64,000 nt of DNA, from positions 2,576,501-2,640,500 of the forward strand of contig NZ_CP018153.1 of assembly GCF_001889005.1 (NCBI RefSeq), written 5' to 3'. Within the stretch, counting starts at the first letter, position 1. Every line of letters starts with the position of its first letter. Source of the stretch: Christiangramia salexigens (GTDB lineage: Bacteria; Bacteroidota; Bacteroidia; Flavobacteriales; Flavobacteriaceae). Under the pieces are notes generated by a model that saw only the letters and a list, made by a program, of their open reading frames with translations, had not been told where the DNA came from and did not search any database. Below are positions 1 to 9,353 of the stretch, one piece after another. A program made the position numbers and the translations under genes.

Positions 1-1163
1 GTAGATCCAAATACAATTAATGAGGTATAGGTCCAGATATCCTCAAAACCAGTTTGTTTTTTAACATGTAATGCGTAATATAGTGCGGCTGCTCCAATAG
101 GACCAAACCAACCGAGGATCAAGCAATCCCGAAACTTGAACTGCTTTCTCATTATAAAAGGTGAAATAAGTAGGATGGCCGGTAATCTTCTAAACAGTAA
201 AATCCCTGCGATCAAATAAGCAGAGGTCCACCCAAGTTTTATCCATTCCTGCCAGGGTAGAATTATTCCTAATAGAAAAAATACCGGAATGGTGAAAATA
301 CGTTCCATAGACTCTTGTATCCTTTCTTCCTTAAGGTCTTCATTGTGATTAATGTGTTTTGTAAAGCCAATTCCGCCGGCAAAGACGGCAAGAATCCCAT
401 TCATATCAATAAGATTGAACCCCGATAACAGAAGGAACGAGAGTGCCATGGAAAATGGGAATAGGGATTTTTTGTTCATGATACCTCTTTTATTGGTAAA
501 ATGCATAAGCTTCCCAAAAATGTTACCCGTATAATATGCCAGTACAGAGCAAAGTACGGTTGAATATAAAATATCATTTAAAAGATACTTTTCTATTGAA
601 AATTCCTGAACCCCTGAATTAAACAGAAGAATGCTCATCACTACTAACGGGAAGGCTAAACCATCATTCCCGCCAGATTCAAATGAGATAGTGTGCCTTA
701 ATTTTGCAGGCATGTATTTTTTTGCTTTGTCCCCGGTTACCAGTGTAGAGGCAACGACTGGGTCTGTTGGAGTAATGACCGCGCCAATTAGAAAACTTTC
801 CGTAAGGCTTAGGCTGCCTAGTATATGATAAAAGATCAGGCTGCTAAGGCCACACATCATAAGCATCCCCGGGAATAGAACCATAAGCTGGCTGAAAAGA
901 TTATTTTTAATAAAGTTTACCGGGATTCTAAGAGCGGTTGCCATTAAGGCCATTGCTATAGTAAACTCACAGGCGATCTTTAGGATCTCATCCTGACGTG
1001 AGTTTTTCAGATCTAACAGCCCAATAACTTCAGGGCCCAGAATTATCCCGACCATCAAGGCGATGAGAGGACCTGTAAGGAATATATTTTCCAGCCACTT
1101 GAAAAAAGCTCCTGAAGCAAGTAGCAACAAACTCGCAAAGAATATGATGAGCATATAATCCAT
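1..1163 (-). CDS. CPA1-type Na+/H+ antiporter (C-terminus off the window)
   Basis: The minus-strand frame is open from an ATG at 1163 to the left edge, giving 387 codons without a stop. The protein starts MDYMLIIFFASLLLLASGAF and is a string of hydrophobic segments. It carries TPTDPVVAS and, soon after, ESGGNDGLAFPLV; both are typical of the CPA1 (NhaP-like) cation:proton antiporters, in which the acidic residues take part in ion exchange. It would move Na+ (or K+) against protons across the inner membrane for pH and salt homeostasis. The C-terminal end, and any cytoplasmic regulatory domain, lies outside the window. Ion specificity cannot be read from the sequence. Confidence 0.85.
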   Translation of the reverse strand, partial: MDYMLIIFFASLLLLASGAFFKWLENIFLTGPLIALMVGIILGPEVIGLLDLKNSRQDEILKIACEFTIAMALMATALRIPVNFIKNNLFSQLMVLFPGMLMMCGLSSLIFYHILGSLSLTESFLIGAVITPTDPVVASTLVTGDKAKKYMPAKLRHTISFESGGNDGLAFPLVVMSILLFNSGVQEFSIEKYLLNDILYSTVLCSVLAYYTGNIFGKLMHFTNKRGIMNKKSLFPFSMALSFLLLSGFNLIDMNGILAVFAGGIGFTKHINHNEDLKEERIQESMERIFTIPVFFLLGIILPWQEWIKLGWTSAYLIAGILLFRRLPAILLISPFIMRKQFKFRDCLILGWFGPIGAAALYYALHVKKQTGFEDIWTYTSLIVFGS

Positions 1164-1270
1164 ATGGCAGGCTTATAAGAGAGTCTAATTTATAGAATCC
1201 ATTAGTCAACTTCAATAATAATTAGCTGATTTCGTAATATTTAAAAAAACTTTAGTAATAGGAGGAAGAT

Positions 1271-2146
1271 CTATCTCTGCCGTTCGAATTTAAATTTTAG
1301 CAAATAGGCCAAACCAAAAGTGGTAATTAGCGAGAAGCTTCCATACAGGATAGCGATGAGGCTAATATCTTTATTTTCCAGTAATTGATCTCCTATGTAT
1401 AGAGCCAGTACGCTGTTCTGTAATCCCATTTCAATAGCTATGGTGAACGAAGATTTATGACTTAGTTCCAGTGTTTTGGAAATAGAAAAGCCGGCCATTA
1501 TGGTGACAATATTGAAAATTACAAGCGGAATGAGAAGTGGGGTATATTCAAAATAGTTGATGTTCCTATTGCTTTTATCCAGGAAAAGGACGGTGATGAC
1601 GGCTAATAGTAGGACACCTGGCAAAATATATTTTAGGGGTTTATGAATTTTAGACCTTTGGTTATCACTTAGGGAGCCGCCAATTAATATGCCGAGAAGT
1701 ACCGGAAGCACAACGCTAAAAAGGACCTCACGCATGGTTTCCCAGAAACTAAGATCTATTTGTTGAATTTCCTGTCCGAATAAATTATAACTGAGCTCTA
1801 TGATCAAAGGAATGGTGAATAGAATAAAAAAACTATTGAAGGCGGTTAGGGTAACCGATAAAGGAACTCTACCCTCAAGCATTTTGGAGACCAGGTTCGA
1901 GGCGGTCCCGCCGGGACATGCAGCGAGTAACATTATTCCTATCTTATAAACGGGATCCATTGGCCAGAACATAACGAGTCCTAATGCAAGAGCAGGAAGC
2001 AAAAAGATCTGACTCATTAGACCGGTAATAACTGCTTTGGGCTGCAAGAAAACGCGATGAAAGTCTTTAAATTTTAATTCCAGGCCAATACCAAACATTA
2101 TAATCCCAATTGAAACTGGCATAATGATGTCGGCAATGTTTTCCAC
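1271..2146 (-). CDS. BASS-family (bile acid:sodium symporter type) transporter
   Basis: This 291-residue protein is almost entirely hydrophobic, with about nine to ten membrane segments. It has the family features GIGLELKFKDF near the N-terminus and the CPGGTASN crossover motif near residue 75, where sodium-dependent symporters of the BASS/SBF fold bind Na+ and substrate. Bacterial members carry small organic anions rather than bile acids, so the substrate is unknown. It lies about 110 bp downstream of the antiporter start on the same strand and is probably an independent unit. The family call is firm; the substrate is not. Confidence 0.85.
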   Translation of the reverse strand: MENIADIIMPVSIGIIMFGIGLELKFKDFHRVFLQPKAVITGLMSQIFLLPALALGLVMFWPMDPVYKIGIMLLAACPGGTASNLVSKMLEGRVPLSVTLTAFNSFFILFTIPLIIELSYNLFGQEIQQIDLSFWETMREVLFSVVLPVLLGILIGGSLSDNQRSKIHKPLKYILPGVLLLAVITVLFLDKSNRNINYFEYTPLLIPLVIFNIVTIMAGFSISKTLELSHKSSFTIAIEMGLQNSVLALYIGDQLLENKDISLIAILYGSFSLITTFGLAYLLKFKFERQR

Positions 2147-2442
2147 AAAAACTTAATTTAAGATTATTTATTTTTTTTATCCATGAAAGACCTTTAGAGC
2201 TAAGCTTTCTGGTGGCTAAAATCGTAGCCGGAAGCTAAAATTAATGAAAGTTTTTTGGGCAGATCGCTAATGGGTAATAAACTTTAGAACTCTGGAGTTT
2301 CCTGAAAAACGAAGGTGTTTAAAATAAATTCTGGTTGCCATTAATTTGATTTATGGAGGCTTAAATCACCCTTAATGCATTTGAGATAAAAAAGCTCGAA
2401 ATTCAGGTAAAATTTAGCAATGCTGAAGTGTTTAATAATAAT

Positions 2443-2450
2443 TACTTTTG
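2443..2450 (+). promoter_or_regulatory. Flavobacterial -7 element upstream of dsbD
   Basis: TACTTTTG matches the Bacteroidota -7 consensus TAnnTTTG and lies about 90 nt before the dsbD start. No good -33 TTG is visible at the usual distance. It is the only recognisable signal in the 393-bp gap between the two divergent genes (2147-2539); the rest shows no gene or strong hairpin. Confidence 0.5.
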
Positions 2451-2539
2451 CGAAAGTTCAAAACTTATAATTAGCTCAATTTCTTTAATTTTAGACTCGT
2501 TTCTAAAGAATTAAGCGCAATCAGGTATTAAATAGAGCA

Positions 2540-4567
2540 ATGAAAGATAACTTACTAAAAAAAGGATTACTCCTTTTCGCTATACTCACCGGATTTTTAA
2601 CTCAGGCGCAGATACATGATCCTGTGCAATGGGATACAAAGGTAAATAAGATATCTGACAACGAATTCGAACTGGTTTTCAATGCCTTTATTGAAGAGAA
2701 CTGGCATCTTTATTCTCAGAATCTTCCGGAAGGAGGTGCGCTGCCTACTGTTTTTATTTTTGAAAATAAGAGCGAAAAATATGAACTCATAGGGGAGACC
2801 GGTGAAAGTGAATCTGTAACTGAATACGATCAGGTATTTGAAATGGACCTGTCTTATTTTGCGTATCAGGCGACTTTTACCCAAAAGATAAAAGTTCTGG
2901 ACTCTACCTTAAATACAATAAAAGCCAAAGTTGAATATCAGGTTTGTGATGATAAGGCCTGTATTTTTGAGACCGAAAATTTTGATCTTGTGATTCGGGA
3001 AGGAGCTGCCGGCGAAGAGATGGGCGCTAATCCTGCGGGAGTTGATGAAGAAAAGAACGTAAAGATCGATACAGACAAGGAAGACAAAAGATCATTTCTT
3101 GGAATATTCATAGTAGCTTTTCTTTCAGGTTTTGCAGCATTGTTGACACCCTGTGTTTTTCCAATGATCCCTATGACGGTTAGTTTCTTCACCAAGCAGA
3201 GCAAATCCAGAGCGGCAGGTATAAGAAACGCTATTTTTTATGGGATATCCATAATAGTGATCTATGTGCTATTAGGTTCCCTGGTCACGCTGATATTTGG
3301 AGCAGATTCATTAAATGCACTTTCAACAAATGTTTGGTTCAATCTGGCATTCTTCATATTGCTTATTGTTTTTGCGACCTCTTTCATGGGGGCATTTGAA
3401 ATTGTATTACCTAGCAGCTGGGGGACTGCAATAGATTCTAAAGCAGATAAGGGGGGGCTTATAGGGATCTTCTTTATGGCACTTGCTTTGGCGATCGTAT
3501 CCTTTTCCTGTACCGGACCTATTGTTGGAACTTTACTTGTAGAGGCTGCTTCTAAAGGTGGGATCGCGCCAATTATTGGAATGCTTGGCTTTTCTCTTGC
3601 TATCGCCCTGCCTTTTGGCTTGTTCGCTGCTTTTCCGGGATGGCTGAATACTTTGCCAAGGTCTGGTGGCTGGCTTAATTCGGTAAAAGTAACACTTGGA
3701 TTCCTGGAGCTTGCTCTGGCTTTTAAATTTTTATCCAATGCAGATCTGGTTCTGCAGTTACATATTCTTGAAAGAGAGATCTTTCTGGCGATCTGGATCG
3801 CAATTTTTGGCTTGCTGGCATTCTACTTATTTGGGAAGATCAGATTACCACATGACTCTAAAGAAGACCATATCTCTGTAGGTAGATTATTGACCGGATT
3901 GGTTGTGCTTAGCTTTACGGTTTATCTGATTCCAGGCCTATGGGGTGCTCCATTAAAGATAATTAGTGGTTTCCCTCCGCCATTACAATATAGTGAGTCT
4001 CCTTACGGAGTAGGTGGCTCTGGTGTGAACGGCATTTCCTCCAAATCCAATGGTCTTCCTGAAGGCGCAAAACTCGGGCCTCATGATATCGTGAGTTTCA
4101 TGGATTACGAGAAAGGATTGGCTTATGCAAAACAAAAAGACTTGCCATTATTGATAGATTTTACCGGTCACGCCTGTGTGAATTGCCGAAAAATGGAAGA
4201 AAGGGTATGGAGTGATCCTCAGGTGCTGGATTTATTAAAAAATAAAGTCGTTCTGGTTTCACTTTATGTTGATGACCAACGAGAACTGGCTGAGTCCGAG
4301 AAATATGTTTCTGAAGTCACCGGGAAAGAAATAGAAACCATTGGAAATAAATGGAGCGATTTTCAGATTTCAAAATATCAGGCTAATGCTCAGCCTTATT
4401 ATGTAATGCTTAACGGCAAAGAGGAAATGCTGACGAAACCTGAATCTTACGAGCCGGATGCAGAGGTATTCTATTCATGGCTTAAGAAAGGTGTTGAAAA
4501 TTATACTGATAAAGGAAATGAGAAAACTGAATTTTTAGGTGAAACCTCCAAAAGCATATTTCAATAG
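2540..4567 (+). CDS. dsbD: Thiol:disulfide interchange protein DsbD
   Basis: This 675-residue protein has the three-part DsbD layout. A signal peptide (residues 1-24) leads into a periplasmic N-terminal domain with the pair in VCDDKACIFE. A membrane domain of about eight helices carries one cysteine in TPCVFPMIP (about residue 204) and one in SFSCTGP (about 322). A C-terminal thioredoxin domain has the active site CVNC (about 545). DsbD passes electrons from cytoplasmic thioredoxin to periplasmic disulfide isomerases and cytochrome c maturation proteins. All redox cysteines expected for the relay are present. It is transcribed alone from a predicted promoter and converges with the next gene with almost no gap. 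Confidence 0.93.
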   Translation: MKDNLLKKGLLLFAILTGFLTQAQIHDPVQWDTKVNKISDNEFELVFNAFIEENWHLYSQNLPEGGALPTVFIFENKSEKYELIGETGESESVTEYDQVFEMDLSYFAYQATFTQKIKVLDSTLNTIKAKVEYQVCDDKACIFETENFDLVIREGAAGEEMGANPAGVDEEKNVKIDTDKEDKRSFLGIFIVAFLSGFAALLTPCVFPMIPMTVSFFTKQSKSRAAGIRNAIFYGISIIVIYVLLGSLVTLIFGADSLNALSTNVWFNLAFFILLIVFATSFMGAFEIVLPSSWGTAIDSKADKGGLIGIFFMALALAIVSFSCTGPIVGTLLVEAASKGGIAPIIGMLGFSLAIALPFGLFAAFPGWLNTLPRSGGWLNSVKVTLGFLELALAFKFLSNADLVLQLHILEREIFLAIWIAIFGLLAFYLFGKIRLPHDSKEDHISVGRLLTGLVVLSFTVYLIPGLWGAPLKIISGFPPPLQYSESPYGVGGSGVNGISSKSNGLPEGAKLGPHDIVSFMDYEKGLAYAKQKDLPLLIDFTGHACVNCRKMEERVWSDPQVLDLLKNKVVLVSLYVDDQRELAESEKYVSEVTGKEIETIGNKWSDFQISKYQANAQPYYVMLNGKEEMLTKPESYEPDAEVFYSWLKKGVENYTDKGNEKTEFLGETSKSIFQ

Positions 4568-4568
4568 T

Positions 4569-5069
4569 CTACTTGCGTTTGTAGATCCCATTAAAAAGTG
4601 TATTGAGTAAAAGATCTTCCGTATTATAGGTCTCCCAGATCTGTGAAACGCTGCCATCAGAATTAGGGGACCAGGTGATCTGATTATAATAAACCTGTTT
4701 TTTACTGCTAACCGGTTCGCTTTTAAGGATCATTTTATTGTTTACCAATTCGCCTTTGAGTTTTAGTATTGTGCCATCGTTGCTAAGCCAAAGCTGGTTC
4801 CAGGTGGAATCTTTCGGGTCGAAATAATTATAGCTATTTCCTGAGTTGCCACTAACAGATTGCCAGTTTTCATTTATTATACAATTATCTTCAAGCTTTT
4901 TGATGAGGTTTTCTCCTATTTTATCACCCTTCGTATTAAAAACTTCCCAGTCGCCAACCCAGAAATCAAATTGTATATGATTAACAGTGCAGCATGCGCA
5001 TTCCTGTCCCTGTGCAAAGTTTAGACAGGATATAAAAAATAGCAGGCAAAAAATCTGAATTTTCCTCAT
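4569..5069 (-). CDS. Exported protein with FDFWVGDWEV motif, function unknown
   Basis: This 166-residue protein begins with a signal peptide that ends near CLNFAQGQ. A cluster CACC follows near residue 25, then FDFWVGDWEVFN, a motif found at the start of small beta-rich exported domains often filed under DUF1579-like families. The rest is predicted beta strands with many Trp and Asn residues, which suggests a small barrel or lipocalin-like fold. It converges head-on with dsbD, with stops one base apart and no room for a separate terminator. Function is not recognised. Confidence 0.65.
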   Translation of the reverse strand: MRKIQIFCLLFFISCLNFAQGQECACCTVNHIQFDFWVGDWEVFNTKGDKIGENLIKKLEDNCIINENWQSVSGNSGNSYNYFDPKDSTWNQLWLSNDGTILKLKGELVNNKMILKSEPVSSKKQVYYNQITWSPNSDGSVSQIWETYNTEDLLLNTLFNGIYKRK

Positions 5070-5169
5070 CTTGAAATTTATTATTCTTCAAGATAAATAA
5101 ATTCGTTTTTAAACCTGCTAATTTGATCTGGATCGCGTAGATATAGATGTAAGCGATACAAGAGGTGGC

Positions 5170-5403
5170 TTAGACCACTATAGTTTCTTCAGAGTTGTTT
5201 CCAGAGCTATTGTTCTGCTTTTCCTCATTAAGCCTTTTTTTTCGCTTTTCAAGTAAAGAATATGCCATATATCCTCCCGATATTAATGAAGCTACGCCAA
5301 TACCAAACTTTCCTCCTTTAAGCGCAGCTTTTTTCCCTGCTTTAAAAACTACTCCTCTAACAATAAATTTTCCGGCTAATTTTAGTGCATGTTCAATTCC
5401 CAT
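5170..5403 (-). CDS. Small basic membrane-associated protein, unknown
   Basis: A 77-residue protein with a Lys/Gly-rich first half, a hydrophobic stretch around GKFGIGVASLISGGYMAYSL, then a charged tail KRKKRLNEEK and an acidic end. This looks like one membrane segment with a cytoplasmic tail. No family is recognised. It is isolated between two opposite-strand neighbours, and the ORF is supported mainly by its composition and plausible protein character. Confidence 0.5.
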   Translation of the reverse strand: MGIEHALKLAGKFIVRGVVFKAGKKAALKGGKFGIGVASLISGGYMAYSLLEKRKKRLNEEKQNNSSGNNSEETIVV

Positions 5404-5657
5404 AATCTCTCTTTTTAATTTCTAATTTACTTTTAGGATTTTCCTTAAGCTTCTTCATATTATAATGTTAGTAATCATTTTTTTGATATAACACTCTTAA
5501 TATGATTGCATAACAACTGCTTTTTGAGCTAAAATCACTAAAATAATATGAGGATTATGAAGTAAAATAGCGTTAAAATCATTTCAAATAACACTTATTT
5601 AACGAAGGACCGTCAGATTGAAAAATGAATCCTTTTATCTTCGTAAAAAATTAACTT

Positions 5658-6674
5658 TTGAAAGTACCTTCTATTATATCTATTTTATTTCTGGCCAGTC
5701 TTTTATTTTCCTGTGATAATGATGATTCCCTTAATCCAGAAGTGGAAACATCTGCTGTGGCTCATCTGTTTGCTACCAGCAAAGATGGGAGCGTAAAGAA
5801 ATTCGATATTAATAACGGGGATAAAACAAGCTTTAAAATTGCGTCTTCCAGTACAGAAGGTATTCACTTTTCCCCTGGTGAAGATGCATTTGTAATTGTT
5901 TCCCGTTCGTCCCTGCATTTGCAGGCGTATTCCGGGATTAGTAACTATAGGCCTGAGCAGACTCATAACCTGAGTGTAGATTTTGCAAGCACCTCAGATC
6001 TTTTTAGTCCCAGGGATCTTGCAGTAAGTGGTGAATTTTATGTGGTTTCAGATAATTCTGATGTAGATTATGATGAAAGTACAGCAGACGGAAGATTTTT
6101 TGTTTATGAAAAAACTGCCGAAGGATTTAGGTTGAGAAATATTCTAACAACAGATTTTAATGTATGGGGAGTCGAGTTCGAGGGCGAGGATCTTTATGCA
6201 GCTGTAGATAAAACCAATCAGGTTGCGATATTCAATGATTTTATAAACTCCAATAAAAGCGATAAAGCTGTAAGTCCAACTAAAAAAATTGGAATAGAAG
6301 GCCTTGTTCAAATTCATGGGTTGGATTATGAAGATGGAACTTTAGTGGTTTCTGATATTGGGGATCCAGCCTCAAATACAGATGGAGCAATACATGTAAT
6401 TACAGATTTTAACTCTAAATTATTAGAAACTGCGAATGGTGGTAATATTGGGCTAACGGTTCAGACTGTTATTTCAGGTGCTAAGACACTTTTGGGTAAT
6501 CCGGTCAATCTGGTATACGATGCGGCTTATAATGTTGTTTTCGTAGCAGAGCAGGCCAATGGCGGTGGACGCATCCTTGCTTTTACAAAAGCCCGATCCG
6601 CTAATTCTAATATCGCTCCTAATTTGAATTATAAATTTTCCGGGGTGAACAGTTTGGAATTCTACACCGAATAA
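5658..6674 (+). CDS. Lipoprotein with beta-propeller-like repeats
   Basis: The 338-residue protein starts at TTG: an in-frame TAA sits two codons upstream and the signal sequence begins immediately, so no other start is possible. The N-terminus MKVPSIISILFLASLLFSC has a lipobox with the lipidated Cys near residue 19, followed by acidic residues (DNDD), as is usual for Bacteroidota lipoproteins that may be surface exposed. The body has repeated patterns such as HLFATSKDGSVKKFD and DLYAAVDKTNQVAIF, which suggests a WD40/YVTN-like propeller. A degenerate -7 box (TATCTTCG, 5636-5643) lies just upstream, giving a very short leader. Function is unknown. Confidence 0.75.
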   Translation: MKVPSIISILFLASLLFSCDNDDSLNPEVETSAVAHLFATSKDGSVKKFDINNGDKTSFKIASSSTEGIHFSPGEDAFVIVSRSSLHLQAYSGISNYRPEQTHNLSVDFASTSDLFSPRDLAVSGEFYVVSDNSDVDYDESTADGRFFVYEKTAEGFRLRNILTTDFNVWGVEFEGEDLYAAVDKTNQVAIFNDFINSNKSDKAVSPTKKIGIEGLVQIHGLDYEDGTLVVSDIGDPASNTDGAIHVITDFNSKLLETANGGNIGLTVQTVISGAKTLLGNPVNLVYDAAYNVVFVAEQANGGGRILAFTKARSANSNIAPNLNYKFSGVNSLEFYTE

Positions 6675-6810
6675 AATTCATCAGAATCTTGCAGCAATAA
6701 GGCTTTTAGGCAAGATTTTTAAATGCAGAAAGTGAACATGTTGAGGAGCGGTTGAGGTCTTCTGAAGAGGGTTTTAATTGAAGTTTAACGGGCAGATTAA
6801 AAATTTGACC

Positions 6811-6818
6811 TACTTTTG
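6811..6818 (+). promoter_or_regulatory. -7 promoter element of topA
   Basis: TACTTTTG fits TAnnTTTG and lies 22 nt before the ATG at 6840. It overlaps an in-frame ATG at 6816, which argues that translation starts at 6840 rather than 6816. Confidence 0.55.
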
Positions 6819-6839
6819 CATTTACAAACCAACAGATTT

Positions 6840-9350
6840 ATGGCTAAGAATTTAGTGATTGTTGAGTCTCCTGCGAAGGCTAAAACCATAGAGAAATTTC
6901 TAGGAACCGACTATAAGGTCGCTTCCAGTTTTGGACATATAGCAGATTTACCTACTAAAGAAATCGGGGTAGATACTGAAGGAGATTTTACACCTAAATA
7001 TATTGTCTCCAAGGACAAAAAAGACGTAGTTAAGAAATTAAAGAGTCTTGCTAAGAATGCAGAAACCGTGTGGTTAGCGAGTGATGAAGATCGGGAAGGA
7101 GAAGCGATAGCATGGCATCTTGCAGAAGAACTTAAACTGGAGGATGGCAAAACAAAGCGTATCGTATTTCATGAGATCACGAAGACTGCAATTCTTAAAG
7201 CAATTGATAACCCAAGACAAATAGATTACAACCTGGTAAATGCTCAACAGGCAAGACGAGTCTTGGATAGATTGGTGGGGTATGAGCTTTCTCCGGTTTT
7301 ATGGAGAAAAGTGAAAGGTGGTCTTTCAGCCGGAAGAGTACAATCGGTTGCTGTTAGACTTATAGTAGAAAGAGAAAGAGAAATTCAGGACTTTAAACCT
7401 CAGGCATCTTATCGAATCGATGCAGAATTTGCAACTGAGGAAGGAAAAAGCTTTAAAGCTAAGATCCCAAAGAATTTCGATACCAAAGAAGAGGCTGAAA
7501 AGTTTCTTAAGGATAATATAGGAGCAAACTTTAAGGTAGCCGAACTTACAACAAAACCGGCAAAGAAGAATCCTGCTCCTCCGTTTACAACTTCTACACT
7601 TCAGCAGGAAGCTGCGAGAAAATTATATTTTTCAGTAGGGAAAACCATGACACTGGCTCAGCGATTATATGAGGCCGGGCACATTACCTATATGAGAACC
7701 GATAGCGTGAACCTTTCTGAAGATGCAAGAAAGGGAGCTAAGAATGAGATCTTAAAGGCTTACGGAGAGAAATATTCAAAAACCCGTCAATTTAAGGGTA
7801 AATCTAAAGGTGCTCAGGAAGCTCACGAGGCAATCAGACCAACCGGGTTTCAGAAGCATACTATTTCCGGAGATCGTGATCAGCAAAGATTATATGAATT
7901 GATCTGGAAAAGAGCTATTGCTTCTCAAATGAGTGATGCGCAATTGGAAAGAACCAATGTGAAGATAGAGGCAGATAAGCATAATAATAACTTTACTGCT
8001 AATGGGGAAGTTCTGAAATTTGATGGATTCCTTAAGGTATACCTTGAAGGAAGTGATGAGGAAGATGAAGAGCAAAGCGGAATGTTACCTGCAATGAAAG
8101 AAGGGCAGCCTCTTAATAATGAATGGATCACCGCGACCGAAAGATTTACAAGACCACCTTATAGATATACTGAAGCCTCTCTGGTTAAGAAACTTGAGGA
8201 GCTTGGTATTGGTAGACCTTCAACTTATGCGCCTACGATCTCTACCATACAAAGTAGAAATTATATTGAAAAAGGTTCTGTAGACGGGAATGAAAGGGCT
8301 TATGTGCAGTTCAGACTTAAAAATGGGAAGCTTGAAGAGAAAAGTTTAACCGAAACCGTTGGGAGTGATAAAGGTAAGATGGTGCCTACAGCAACCGGGA
8401 TGGTGGTGAATGACTTTCTAGTAAACCATTTCTCAAATATTCTCGATTATAACTTTACCGCCAAGGTGGAGGAAAGCTTTGATAATATCGCTGAAGGGAA
8501 TAAAGAGTGGAAGGCCATGATGAAGGAATTCTATAAAGATTTTCATCCTCATGTTCAGGACGTAGCGAAGAATGCCGAAAGAGAAGTTGGAGAAAGAATT
8601 CTTGGTGAAGATCCTGAGAGTGGTAAGCCGGTAAGTGTGAGGCTTGGTAAGTTTGGACCTATGGTTCAAATTGGAAGTGTGGAAGATGATGAAAAGCCAA
8701 GATTTGCAAGTCTGGGGCCAGATCAGCATATGGAAACTCTTACCTACGATCAGGCGATGGCTCTTTTTGAGCTGCCAAAAACCTTAGGAGAATATAAAGG
8801 AGAAGCCGTAGAAGTAAATAACGGAAGATATGGACCTTATGTAAGGTTTGGTAAAAAATTCGTTTCCCTTGAGAAGGGAGAAGATCCTCTTAACGTAGAC
8901 TTTGAAAGGGCTATGGAGCTTGTGAAGGAGAAGGAAAAGGCAGATGCACCTATCTACGATTATAAAGATATGCCTGTTCAAAAGGGAGTAGGAAGATTTG
9001 GGCCTTACCTTAAATGGAACGGTATGTTCATTAACGTGAACAAGAAATATGATTTTGACAATCTTTCAGATTCTGATATCGAAGAGCTTATAGAAGATAA
9101 GCTTAGAAAGGAAAGAGAGAAGTTAATTCACCATTGGGAGGAAGAAGGTATTAGAGTAGAAAAGGCCAGATGGGGTAGATTTAATGTGATTAAAGGTAAG
9201 ACGAAGGTAGAGTTGCCAAAGACAACGAAGGCTGAAGAGCTTACTTTGGAAGAAGTAAAGGATATTCTTGAAAAGAGCGGGAAGACCAAGAAGAAAAAAA
9301 CTACCGCAAAGAAAAAGACAACGAAGAAAAAAACGACTAAAAAGAAATAG
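6840..9350 (+). CDS. topA: DNA topoisomerase I
   Basis: The 836-residue type IA topoisomerase relaxes negative supercoils in the cytoplasm. The TOPRIM domain is at the N-terminus (LVIVESPAKAKT and DEDREGEAIAWH, with the metal-binding acidic residues). The catalytic tyrosine lies in ITYMRTDSVNLS (about Tyr284). The C-terminus has several repeats of the form GKFGPMVQIG, GRYGPYVRFG and GRFGPYLKWNG instead of cysteine zinc fingers, then a Lys/Thr-rich tail (KKKTTKKK). I chose the start at 6840 because MAKNLVIVE matches the family N-terminus and the longer start overlaps the -7 box. The gene is followed after 3 nt by the arginase-fold gene, so the two are probably co-transcribed. Confidence 0.96.
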   Translation: MAKNLVIVESPAKAKTIEKFLGTDYKVASSFGHIADLPTKEIGVDTEGDFTPKYIVSKDKKDVVKKLKSLAKNAETVWLASDEDREGEAIAWHLAEELKLEDGKTKRIVFHEITKTAILKAIDNPRQIDYNLVNAQQARRVLDRLVGYELSPVLWRKVKGGLSAGRVQSVAVRLIVEREREIQDFKPQASYRIDAEFATEEGKSFKAKIPKNFDTKEEAEKFLKDNIGANFKVAELTTKPAKKNPAPPFTTSTLQQEAARKLYFSVGKTMTLAQRLYEAGHITYMRTDSVNLSEDARKGAKNEILKAYGEKYSKTRQFKGKSKGAQEAHEAIRPTGFQKHTISGDRDQQRLYELIWKRAIASQMSDAQLERTNVKIEADKHNNNFTANGEVLKFDGFLKVYLEGSDEEDEEQSGMLPAMKEGQPLNNEWITATERFTRPPYRYTEASLVKKLEELGIGRPSTYAPTISTIQSRNYIEKGSVDGNERAYVQFRLKNGKLEEKSLTETVGSDKGKMVPTATGMVVNDFLVNHFSNILDYNFTAKVEESFDNIAEGNKEWKAMMKEFYKDFHPHVQDVAKNAEREVGERILGEDPESGKPVSVRLGKFGPMVQIGSVEDDEKPRFASLGPDQHMETLTYDQAMALFELPKTLGEYKGEAVEVNNGRYGPYVRFGKKFVSLEKGEDPLNVDFERAMELVKEKEKADAPIYDYKDMPVQKGVGRFGPYLKWNGMFINVNKKYDFDNLSDSDIEELIEDKLRKEREKLIHHWEEEGIRVEKARWGRFNVIKGKTKVELPKTTKAEELTLEEVKDILEKSGKTKKKKTTAKKKTTKKKTTKKK

Positions 9351-9353
9351 TAT

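Noticed and set aside
6816..6839. Upstream start for topA adding eight residues
   Set aside because: It overlaps the -7 promoter element and the family N-terminus begins at 6840.
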